In this document: in pieces, positions 5,905 to 11,788 of the stretch
Layout: each line of letters opens with the position of its first letter
Numbering within the stretch: the stretch's first letter is position 1
Assembly (NCBI GenBank): GCA_017354575.1
Contig: JAFMQP010000051.1
Location: forward strand, 1 to 14,327
Reading direction: 5' to 3'
DNA length: 14,327 bases
Origin: Acidothermales bacterium
GTDB taxonomy: Bacteria; Actinomycetota; Actinomycetes; Streptosporangiales; WHST01
The notes under the pieces: model-generated
The model's input: only the letters and a program-made list of their open reading frames with translations
What the model was told of the DNA's origin: nothing
Databases searched by the model: none
Translations under genes and position numbers: made by a program

Positions 5905-7329
5905 TCAGATGTCGTAGTAGAGCTCGAACTCGTGGGGGTGCGGGCGCTGGCGGATCTCGTCGATCTCGTTGGTGCGCTTGAAGTCGACGTAGGTCTCCAC
6001 CAGGTCGTTGGTGAACACCTCACCCTCGACCAGGTAGTCGTGGTCGGCCTCGAGCGCGTCGAGGACGGCGTCGAGCGAGCCGGGCACCTGCTGCACCTGC
6101 GCGTGCTCCTCGGGCGGCAGCTCGTACAGGTCCTTGTCGATCGGCTCGGGCGGCTCGATCTTGTTGCGGACGCCGTCCACGCCGGCCATCAGCATGGCGG
6201 AGAACGCGAGGTACGGGTTGGCGGACGGGTCGGGTACCCGGAACTCCAGCCGCTTCGCCGCGGGGCTGGTGCCCGTGATCGGGATCCGGATGCACGCCGA
6301 ACGGTTGCGCTGGCTGTACACCAGGTTCACCGGCGCCTCGAAGCCCGGCACCAGCCGGTGGTACGAGTTCGCCGTCGGGTTCGTGAACGCGAGCAGGCTG
6401 GGCGCGTGCCTCAGCAGGCCGCCGATGTACCAGCGCGCGGTGTCGGACAGGCCCGCGTAGCCGAGCTCGTCGTAGAACAGCGGGCTGCCGTCCTTCCAGA
6501 GGCTCTGGTGACAGTGCATGCCCGAGCCGTTGTCGCCGAAGATCGGCTTCGGCATGAACGTCGCGGTCTTGCCCGCGCGCCAGGCGACGTTCTTGATGAT
6601 GTACTTGTACACCTGCAGCCGGTCGGCCTGGGACAGCAGCGACGCGTAGTCGAAGTTGATCTCCGCCTGGCCCGCGGTGCCCACCTCGTGGTGCGCCTTC
6701 TCGACGAGGATGCCGACCTTCTCCAGCTCGGTCACCATGTCCGCGCGCAGGTCGGCGTAGTGGTCGACCGGCGGGACCGGGAAGTAGCCGCCCTTGTACC
6801 GCACCTTGTAGCCGCGGTTGCCCGGCTCCTCCTCGCGCGCCGTGTTCCACGCGCCCGAGATGGAGTCGATGCTGTAGTACCCGGTGTTCTGCTTGGTCTC
6901 GAACCGCACGTCGTCGAAGACGTAGAACTCGGCCTCGGGCGCGAAGAACGCGGTGTCGGCGATGCCGGTGCTCTTGATGAACGTCTCCGCCTTGCGGGCG
7001 ACGTTGCGCGGGTCGCGGCTGTACGGCTCACCCGTGAGCGGGTCGTGCACGTAGAAGTGCACGTTCAGCGTCGGCGCCTCGCGGAACGGGTCGACGAACG
7101 CCGTCGCCGGGTCCGGCTTCAGCGCCATGTCGGACTCGTGGATCGCCTGGAAGCCGCGGATCGACGACCCGTCGAACATCAGGCCGTCGGCGAACACGCT
7201 CTCGTCGAAGTGCGAGACGGGCACGGCGAAGTGCTGCATGACCCCGAACAGGTCGCAGAACCGCACGTCCACGAACTGGACCTCCTGGTCGCGGACGTAG
7301 CGCAGCAGGTCGTCTTGGCTCTCGAACAT
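5905..7329 (-). CDS. glnA: Type I glutamine synthetase
   Basis: 474-aa cytoplasmic enzyme that makes glutamine from glutamate, ammonia and ATP; it normally works as a dodecamer. Signatures: FDGSSIRGF 52-60, metal-binding APEAEFYVFD 130-139 (Glu132, Glu134), KPIFGDNGSGMHCHQSLW 261-278, NSYHRLVPGFEAP 321-333 and RNRSACIRIP 341-350. Tyr402 in KDLYELPPEE matches the tyrosine adenylylated by GlnE in type I-beta enzymes, so post-translational control is likely. The protein ends in the classic ELYYDI tail. The reading frame stays open far upstream, but the ATG at 7329 is correct: AGAAGGAG lies about 6 nt before it and homology starts at MFESQDD. The promoter carries a four-part GlnR box (7382-7419), linking expression to nitrogen status. 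The gene is divergent from the DUF664 gene across 121 bp. Confidence 0.98.
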   Translation of the reverse strand: MFESQDDLLRYVRDQEVQFVDVRFCDLFGVMQHFAVPVSHFDESVFADGLMFDGSSIRGFQAIHESDMALKPDPATAFVDPFREAPTLNVHFYVHDPLTGEPYSRDPRNVARKAETFIKSTGIADTAFFAPEAEFYVFDDVRFETKQNTGYYSIDSISGAWNTAREEEPGNRGYKVRYKGGYFPVPPVDHYADLRADMVTELEKVGILVEKAHHEVGTAGQAEINFDYASLLSQADRLQVYKYIIKNVAWRAGKTATFMPKPIFGDNGSGMHCHQSLWKDGSPLFYDELGYAGLSDTARWYIGGLLRHAPSLLAFTNPTANSYHRLVPGFEAPVNLVYSQRNRSACIRIPITGTSPAAKRLEFRVPDPSANPYLAFSAMLMAGVDGVRNKIEPPEPIDKDLYELPPEEHAQVQQVPGSLDAVLDALEADHDYLVEGEVFTNDLVETYVDFKRTNEIDEIRQRPHPHEFELYYDI

Positions 7330-7365
7330 CACCGCTCCTTCTCGGCCCTTCGATCGGTCGTCCTC

Positions 7366-7371
7366 ACGATA
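7366..7371 (-). promoter_or_regulatory. -10 element of glnA
   Basis: The minus strand reads TATCGT (TANNNT), placing transcription start near 7359 with a leader of about 30 nt that contains the AGAAGGAG ribosome-binding site. The GlnR box would then be centred about 41 bp upstream of the start, a normal activator position. Confidence 0.5.
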
Positions 7372-7381
7372 GTCGGGCGGC

Positions 7382-7419
7382 GTTTCCCGGGCATGTCCCG
7401 ATTGTTTCGCGGGCGTTAC
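7382..7419 (-). promoter_or_regulatory. GlnR-binding box of the glnA promoter
   Basis: On the minus strand the order is GTAAC-N6-GAAAC-N6-GACAT-N6-GAAAC. The published actinomycete GlnR consensus is gTnAC-n6-GaAAC repeated with 6-nt spacing, so three of four 5-mers match well, one (GACAT) is degenerate, and all three spacings are exact. GlnR is the OmpR-type nitrogen regulator of Streptomyces and relatives; glnA is one of its established targets. The box also lies 32 bp upstream of the divergent DUF664 start. Confidence 0.8.
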
Positions 7420-7437
7420 GCGGCCGGTCGGCTCGCA

Positions 7438-7443
7438 TAGGAT
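7438..7443 (+). promoter_or_regulatory. -10 element of the DUF664 gene, leaderless type
   Basis: TAGGAT ends 7 nt before the ATG at 7451, putting the predicted transcription start at or next to the start codon. No Shine-Dalgarno sequence is present (CACCCGC precedes the ATG). Confidence 0.5.
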
Positions 7444-7450
7444 CACCCGC

Positions 7451-7927
7451 ATGGTGATCGAGAAACCGGGCTTCCCGCACGGTATGGCGGACGAGCGTGA
7501 GCTGTTCCTGCACTGGCTGGACTTCCTGCGCGGTGCGGTGATCCGCAAGCTCGACGGGTTGGACGAGAGCCAGGCCAGGTGGCGTCCGGACGGGCGGCTC
7601 ATCTCCGTGCTCGGCGTGGTCAACCACCTCACCCACGTCGAGTGGCGCTGGATCGACGGCGGCATGCGCGGCGAGGAGGTGGACCGCAGCGAGGCCGAGT
7701 TCACGCCGGGTGACGAGCTCACCGTGCCGGACGCGGTCGCCGCCTACCGCGAGCGCGCGGCGAAGACCGAGGCTGCGGTGCGGGAGATGTCGCTCACCGA
7801 CCCGTGCCGGCGGCTCGAGGGCACCGACCTGCGCTGGGTGCTGCTCCACCTCGTCAACGAGACCGCGCGGCACGCCGGGCACGCGGACGCCACGCGTGAG
7901 CTGATCGACGGCACCGTCGGCGAGTAG
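7451..7927 (+). CDS. DinB/DUF664 family protein
   Basis: 158-aa protein with the four-helix bundle pattern of the DinB / DUF664 superfamily, which includes mycothiol-dependent enzymes in actinobacteria. Candidate metal ligands are His59 and His62 in VVNHLTHVEW, and His133, His141 and His144 in LLHLVNETARHAGHADATRELIDG (131-154), the characteristic C-terminal signature. A cytoplasmic metal-dependent thiol-transfer or detoxification role is possible, but the substrate cannot be read from sequence. The ATG at 7451 is set by TAGGAT 7 nt upstream. The gene is divergent from glnA and shares its 121-bp regulatory gap, including the GlnR box. The RDD gene follows after 30 bp on the same strand, with its own -10-like element. 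Confidence 0.88.
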   Translation: MVIEKPGFPHGMADERELFLHWLDFLRGAVIRKLDGLDESQARWRPDGRLISVLGVVNHLTHVEWRWIDGGMRGEEVDRSEAEFTPGDELTVPDAVAAYRERAAKTEAAVREMSLTDPCRRLEGTDLRWVLLHLVNETARHAGHADATRELIDGTVGE

Positions 7928-7945
7928 CCGCGGCCGGCGCCACCG

Positions 7946-7951
7946 TAGGCT
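7946..7951 (+). promoter_or_regulatory. -10 element of the RDD gene, leaderless type
   Basis: TAGGCT ends exactly 6 nt before the ATG at 7958, so the A of ATG is the predicted +1. No Shine-Dalgarno sequence is seen. Confidence 0.5.
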
Positions 7952-7957
7952 GTCGGC

Positions 7958-8401
7958 ATGGACAGGCGATGGCTCGGCTCGTGGCTCGCCGGCCCCTCGT
8001 CCGCCGAGGACGGCGCGCCCGGCAAGTACCCGGGTGAGCGGCTCGGCCTCCCGCAGGAAGGGCCGGGCTCGATCGCCGGTCTCGGGCGGCGCCTCGGCGG
8101 CCTGCTCATCGACTGGCTGATCTGCAGCGTGATCGGGCTCGGCCTGCTCCGCAGCGTGCCGTTCGCGGCGCTGCTGGTGTTCGCGGTCGAGAACGTCCTG
8201 CTCGTCGGCACGGCCGGGTTCACGATCGGGCACCGGATCGTGGGCATCCGGGTCAGCCGGGTCGACGGCTCGCATGCCGGCTTCGGCTGGGCCGCGGTGC
8301 GCACCGTGTTCCTCTGCGTCTTCATCCCCGCGCTGTTCATGGACCGCGACCTGCGCGGCATGCACGACCGCGCGGCCGACACCGTCCCCGTCCGCATCTG
8401 A
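7958..8401 (+). CDS. RDD family membrane protein
   Basis: 147-aa small membrane protein. After a polar N-terminal stretch of about 40 residues come the RDD features: Arg44/Arg45 and Asp52 in LGRRLGGLLIDWLI (42-55), hydrophobic segments at about 47-64, 68-86 and 110-127, the amphipathic GHRIVGIRVSRVDG (91-104), and the closing DRDLRGMHDRAADTVPV (129-145), where the conserved HDRAA..T lies. The function of RDD proteins is poorly defined; transport has been proposed for some. An RDD gene close to glnA and lipA is a familiar arrangement in actinobacteria as I recall it. The ATG at 7958 fits TAGGCT 6 nt upstream. The GNAT-Nudix gene starts 10 nt after its stop, so the two are probably co-transcribed. 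Confidence 0.88.
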   Translation: MDRRWLGSWLAGPSSAEDGAPGKYPGERLGLPQEGPGSIAGLGRRLGGLLIDWLICSVIGLGLLRSVPFAALLVFAVENVLLVGTAGFTIGHRIVGIRVSRVDGSHAGFGWAAVRTVFLCVFIPALFMDRDLRGMHDRAADTVPVRI

Positions 8402-8411
8402 CCACGGCACG

Positions 8412-9380
8412 ATGACGTCCGAGCGTGTGCTCCGGCTCGGCCCGGTCGACGCGGGCGAGCTGCTGACGCTGCAGCGCGCGGCGTACGTGACGGAGGCGCA
8501 GCTGCACGGCGACGTCGACCTGCCGGCACTCGTGCAGACCCTCGACGAGCTGCGCGCGGAACTCGCCGACGCCCGCTGCCTCGCGTGGGGCACCCGCGAG
8601 TCGGGGCGCCTGGTCGCGGCGGTCCGCGTCCGGCTGGTGGACCCGACCACGGCCGAGATCGGCCGGTTGGTCGTCGCGCCGGACCGGCAGGGACGGGGCC
8701 TCGGCAGCGCACTGCTCGCCGCGGCGGAGAACCGGTTGCCGCGGTCGGTGACGAACGTGCGGCTGTTCACCGGCGAGCACAGCACCGCGAACCTGCGGCT
8801 GTACGCGCGCAGCGGTTACGCGGAGACGCACCGGACGCCGGCGGCGGGATACGACCTGGTGCACCTGGCGAAGGAGCTGACCGACGAACGCGTGGTCGAG
8901 CACGGCGTCGACGACATCGCCGCGCTGTTCGCGTCCCTGCCGGTGAAACGGGTCGCCGCCGGCGCACTGTTCGTCGACGCCGCCGGCCGCGTGCTGCTGG
9001 TCGAGCCGACGTACAAGGACGTCTGGGACATCCCGGGCGGCGTCGTCGAGCGCGACGAGTCGCCCAGGGACGGCTGCCGCCGCGAGGTACGCGAGGAGCT
9101 CGGCCTGGACCGGCCGGTCGGGGGGCTGCTCTGTGTCGACTGGGAGCTGCCGGCGCTGCCGAAGACCGAGGGCGTGGTGCTCGTCTTCGACGGCGGGATC
9201 GTGGGCGACGAGCAGGCGGCGTCGATCGTGCTGCCGGTCGACGAGCTCCGGTCGTGGCGCTGGGTCGAGCGGGACGAGCTGCCGCGGCTGATGGCGCCAC
9301 GCAGCGCGAGCCGGATCGCCGCCTGCCTCGCCGCCCGCCGCACCGGCCACGCCGTCTACCTCGAACGCGGCCGCCCGTAG
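8412..9380 (+). CDS. GNAT acetyltransferase - Nudix hydrolase fusion
   Basis: 322 aa with two recognisable enzyme domains. Residues 1-155 are a GNAT fold: the acetyl-CoA pyrophosphate loop is in EIGRLVVAPDRQGRGLGSAL (82-101, with the RQGRGLG turn at 92-98), and LRLYARSGYAET (128-139) is the usual C-terminal GNAT strand. Residues about 165-320 form a complete Nudix hydrolase with a perfect box, Gly210 to Leu232: G, five residues, Glu216, seven residues, then REVREELGL (224-232). YKDVWDIPGG (201-210) precedes the box. GNAT domains transfer acetyl groups; Nudix domains cleave nucleoside-diphosphate-linked compounds. The substrates are unknown. The frame is open further upstream into the RDD gene, but homology and the ATG at 8412, 10 nt after the RDD stop, favour this start; it lacks a Shine-Dalgarno sequence, so coupling to the RDD gene is likely. 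Its stop lies 1 bp from the convergent DUF4191 stop. Confidence 0.9.
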   Translation: MTSERVLRLGPVDAGELLTLQRAAYVTEAQLHGDVDLPALVQTLDELRAELADARCLAWGTRESGRLVAAVRVRLVDPTTAEIGRLVVAPDRQGRGLGSALLAAAENRLPRSVTNVRLFTGEHSTANLRLYARSGYAETHRTPAAGYDLVHLAKELTDERVVEHGVDDIAALFASLPVKRVAAGALFVDAAGRVLLVEPTYKDVWDIPGGVVERDESPRDGCRREVREELGLDRPVGGLLCVDWELPALPKTEGVVLVFDGGIVGDEQAASIVLPVDELRSWRWVERDELPRLMAPRSASRIAACLAARRTGHAVYLERGRP

Positions 9381-9381
9381 G

Positions 9382-10068
9382 CTAGCGCGGGGCGCGCGGC
9401 ATCTTGGGCATCTTGGCCCGGGCGCTCTTGGGCAGCGGGCCCTTCGGCATCGGCAGCGAACTGGTGCCGAGCGCGCGCATCCGCCGCCGGACCTCGGCGA
9501 CCTCGCCCTTGGTGAGGTTGCGCGGCAGTTTCATGATCCGCGACTGCAGCTTGTTCAGCGGGATCTCTTCGGAACCGTCGCCGCAGCGCAGGTCGTAGAT
9601 GGGCGTGTCGAAGGCGACGCGGGAGACCTTCTTCTTCTCCGCGGCGAGCAGCCTCGCGACACGTGGTGACGAGCCCTCGGCCACGAGCACGACGCCGGCA
9701 CGTCCAACCGCGCGGTGGACGACGTCCTGGTCCTTGTTCACGGCGACCGCGGGCGTCACCATCCAGTCGCCGCGCAGGCCCTCGAGCACGGCGGCCGCGG
9801 CGCCGGCCTGGCCCTCGATGTTGGCGTACGCGGCCTTCTGCACGAGCTGGCCGAAGAGGAACATCGCCAGCGTGAGACCGGCGAGCACGCCGAGGAACGT
9901 CGCGTACAGCAGGTGGTCGACCAGCGAGCCGACGAGCAGGCCGACCAGGACGGGCCCGACGAAGCCGAGCGCGATCCAGACGTAGGCGGTCCTGTTCTTC
10001 TCCCACAGGAACGCCGCGGACCGCCTGATCTGCTCCAGCCGTTTGGGCTGCTCCAGGTTCTTGGCCAT
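9382..10068 (-). CDS. DUF4191 family membrane protein
   Basis: 228-aa protein of the DUF4191 family, an actinobacterial family of unknown function usually found beside lipA. Two adjacent hydrophobic segments (about 28-48 and 52-73) form a membrane hairpin after a basic N-terminus. A soluble domain follows (about 85-175, including DWMVTPAVAVNKDQDVVHRAVGR and RVAFDTPIYDLRCGDG), then a basic C-terminal tail with KMPKMPRAPR at the end. A GTG directly precedes the ATG and would add one residue, but the TATCCT -10 element lies exactly 6 nt before the ATG at 10068, which supports ATG as the start of a leaderless mRNA. It lies 27 bp downstream of lipA and may also be read from the lip transcript. The 3' end is separated by one base from the convergent GNAT-Nudix gene. 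Confidence 0.88.
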   Translation of the reverse strand: MAKNLEQPKRLEQIRRSAAFLWEKNRTAYVWIALGFVGPVLVGLLVGSLVDHLLYATFLGVLAGLTLAMFLFGQLVQKAAYANIEGQAGAAAAVLEGLRGDWMVTPAVAVNKDQDVVHRAVGRAGVVLVAEGSSPRVARLLAAEKKKVSRVAFDTPIYDLRCGDGSEEIPLNKLQSRIMKLPRNLTKGEVAEVRRRMRALGTSSLPMPKGPLPKSARAKMPKMPRAPR

Positions 10069-10074
10069 CACACC

Positions 10075-10080
10075 AGGATA
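10075..10080 (-). promoter_or_regulatory. -10 element of the DUF4191 gene, leaderless type
   Basis: The minus strand reads TATCCT, a TANNNT match 6 nt before the ATG at 10068, located in the 27-bp gap after lipA. It decides between the ATG and the GTG immediately before it. Confidence 0.5.
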
Positions 10081-10095
10081 CGGGGACCCGCGGCC

Positions 10096-11052
10096 TCACC
10101 CGCCGACGGGACCGACGGCGCGGCTTGCCACCGCCTGCCGGTACAGCCGCCCCGCACGGTAGGACGAACGCACCAGCGGGCCGCTCATCACGCCCGCGAA
10201 GCCGATCGCGTGCGCCTGCTCGCCGAGCTCCTCGAACTCGGCCGGCTCCACCCAGCGGGTGACGGGGTGGTGCCGCTGCGACGGCCGCAGGTACTGCGTG
10301 ATGGTCAGCAGCTCGCAGCCGGCGTCGTGCAGCTGCCGCATGGTCGCCGAGACCTCGTCGCGCTCCTCGCCCATGCCGAGGATGAGGTTGGACTTGGTGA
10401 CCAGGCCCGCCTCGCGTGCCCGCGTGAGCACCTCCAGCGACCGCTCGAAGCGGAAGCCGGGACGGATCCGGCGGAAGATCCGCGGCACGGTCTCGACGTT
10501 GTGCGCGAGCACCTCGGGGGCCGAGCCGAACACCTCGGCGAGCGCGTCGGGCCGCGCGTTGAAGTCGGGGATCAGCAGCTCGACGCCGCAGCCGGGCAGC
10601 TGCGCGTGGATCTGCCGCACGGTCTCGGCGTACAGCCACGCACCGAGGTCGGGCTGGTCGTCGCGGCACACGCCGGTGACGGTGGCGTAGCGCAGGCCCA
10701 TCTTCGTGACCGACTCGGCGACCCGGCGCGGCTCGTCCCGGTCGAGCGGCGCGGGACGGCCGGTGTCGATCTGGCAGAAGTCGCACCGCCTGGTGCACTC
10801 GTTGCCGCCGATGAGGAAGGTGGCCTCGCGGTCCTCCCAGCACTCGAAGATGTTGGGGCAGCCGGCCTCCTCGCACACCGTGTGCAGGCCCTCGTCCTCG
10901 ACCAGCCGCTTGAGCTCCGTGTACTCCGGCCCCGTCCTCACCCGGACCTTGATCCACGGTGGCTTGCGCTCGATCGGCGTACGCGCGTTGCGTACCTCCA
11001 GACGCAGCAGCTTGCGGCCGTTCGGGGCACGGCCGTCGGTGACCAGGCTCAT
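10096..11052 (-). CDS. lipA: Lipoyl synthase
   Basis: 318-aa cytoplasmic radical-SAM enzyme that inserts two sulfur atoms into protein-bound octanoyl groups to form lipoyl cofactors of pyruvate and 2-oxoglutarate dehydrogenases and the glycine cleavage H protein. Both iron-sulfur sites are visible: the auxiliary cluster Cys60, Cys65 and Cys71 (TVCEEAGCPNIFECW) and the radical-SAM Cys86, Cys90 and Cys93 (CTRRCDFC). The C-terminal RSSY (295-298) supplies the serine that ligates the auxiliary cluster in characterised LipA. Length is normal. The ATG at 11052 overlaps the lipB stop as ATGA, so translation may be coupled. TAGGGT also lies 6 nt before the ATG, inside the end of lipB, offering a separate leaderless promoter. 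The substrate comes from LipB, encoded just upstream. Confidence 0.98.
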   Translation of the reverse strand: MSLVTDGRAPNGRKLLRLEVRNARTPIERKPPWIKVRVRTGPEYTELKRLVEDEGLHTVCEEAGCPNIFECWEDREATFLIGGNECTRRCDFCQIDTGRPAPLDRDEPRRVAESVTKMGLRYATVTGVCRDDQPDLGAWLYAETVRQIHAQLPGCGVELLIPDFNARPDALAEVFGSAPEVLAHNVETVPRIFRRIRPGFRFERSLEVLTRAREAGLVTKSNLILGMGEERDEVSATMRQLHDAGCELLTITQYLRPSQRHHPVTRWVEPAEFEELGEQAHAIGFAGVMSGPLVRSSYRAGRLYRQAVASRAVGPVGG

Positions 11053-11738
11053 GCCTCGACCCTAACCCGGTCGCCGACGGCGTAGCCGGGGTAGCCCAGC
11101 ACGCCCGCCAGCCGCTTCTCGACGACGGGCAGCACCTCCGGCACGGTGACCTGCCGGCCCAGTTCGCGGGAGAGCGTGGTGACGCCGGCGTCGGTCAGCC
11201 CGCACGGGACGATCGCGTCGAAACCCGCGAGGTCGCAGTCGCAGTTGAGCGCGAAGCCGTGCATGGTGACGCCGCGCGAGACCCGGACGCCGATCGCGCA
11301 GACCTTCCGCGCAGGGCCGCGCTCGTCTGCCGGGAACCAGACTCCGCTGCGTCCCTCGACGCGGACGGGGTCGAGCCCGAGGTCGCGGCAGGCGCCGATG
11401 ATCGCCTCCTCGACGGCACGGACGTACGCGACCACGTCGACAGGTTCGGTGAGCCGCACGATGGGGTACCCGACGAGCTGGCCGGGCCCGTGCCAGGTGA
11501 TCCGGCCGCCGCGGTCGACGTCCACCACCGGCGTCGTGCCGCCGGTCGGACGCTCGAACGGCTGGGTGCGCCGGCCCGCGGTGTAGACCGCCTGGTGTTC
11601 GAGCAGCAGGCAGGTGTCCGGCCGCTCGCCCGCGGCCACGGCGTCCTGGATCTCCCGCTGCAGCCGCCAGGCTTCGCGGTACTCCACCGCCTCGTCGCCG
11701 AATCCCAGATGGACGTACGTCAGCTCGTCGGCAGCCAT
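11049..11738 (-). CDS. lipB: Octanoyl-ACP:protein octanoyltransferase
   Basis: 229-aa cytoplasmic enzyme that moves octanoate from acyl carrier protein to the lipoyl domain lysine, the step before LipA. Motifs: LLLEHQAVYTAGRR 44-57, GGRITWHGPGQLVGYP 77-92 (HGPGQ 83-87), and the catalytic pair Lys145 (ARKVCAIG) and Cys179 (IVPCGLTDAGVTTLSRELG). The reading frame remains open upstream through the opposite-frame shadow of the beta-galactosidase gene, so that upstream extension is not coding. The ATG at 11738 is fixed by TACGCT exactly 6 nt upstream (leaderless) and by homology starting at MAADELTYVHLG. The stop overlaps the lipA start by 4 nt. The beta-galactosidase gene lies 50 bp upstream on the same strand. 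Confidence 0.97.
   Translation of the reverse strand: MAADELTYVHLGFGDEAVEYREAWRLQREIQDAVAAGERPDTCLLLEHQAVYTAGRRTQPFERPTGGTTPVVDVDRGGRITWHGPGQLVGYPIVRLTEPVDVVAYVRAVEEAIIGACRDLGLDPVRVEGRSGVWFPADERGPARKVCAIGVRVSRGVTMHGFALNCDCDLAGFDAIVPCGLTDAGVTTLSRELGRQVTVPEVLPVVEKRLAGVLGYPGYAVGDRVRVEA
11059..11064 (-). promoter_or_regulatory. -10-like element for lipA inside lipB
   Basis: The minus strand reads TAGGGT in the last codons of lipB, exactly 6 nt before the lipA ATG. It could drive a leaderless lipA mRNA in addition to the lipB-lipA transcript. Confidence 0.35.
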
Positions 11739-11744
11739 GGCCCA

Positions 11745-11750
11745 AGCGTA
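11745..11750 (-). promoter_or_regulatory. -10 element of lipB, leaderless type
   Basis: The minus strand reads TACGCT (TANNNT), 6 nt before the ATG at 11738, in the 50-bp gap after the beta-galactosidase gene. No Shine-Dalgarno sequence is present. Confidence 0.5.
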
Positions 11751-11770
11751 TGCCGTCGCCGTCGGCACGC
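11746..11770 (-). terminator. Candidate terminator of the beta-galactosidase gene
   Basis: TGCCG (11751-11755) pairs with CGGCA (11763-11767) around a 7-nt loop. The stem is extended by GCG (11746-11748) with CGC (11768-11770) across a 2-nt bulge. It begins 18 bp after the beta-galactosidase stop and overlaps the lipB -10 element. No T-tract. Confidence 0.3.
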
Positions 11771-11788
11771 GCCGGACCGGCCGAGTCG

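Noticed and set aside
5932..7440. 502-aa open frame on the plus strand opposite glnA
   Set aside because: Antisense shadow of glnA created by high G+C at third positions; composition is repetitive Arg/Val/Leu/Glu with no family motif.
7330..7722. N-terminal extension of glnA in the same open frame
   Set aside because: It overlaps the DUF664 gene on the other strand, and glnA has a ribosome site and normal homology start at 7329.
7364..8785. 473-aa open frame on the minus strand opposite DUF664 and RDD
   Set aside because: Low-complexity shadow; the plus-strand genes have clear family signatures.
9399..9417. Tandem repeat GCATCTTGG x2
   Set aside because: It simply encodes the KMPKMP repeat at the DUF4191 C-terminus; too short to call a separate element.
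9356..11085. Long open frames on both strands over lipA and DUF4191
   Set aside because: Shadow frames; lipA and DUF4191 explain the region with recognised motifs and sensible starts.
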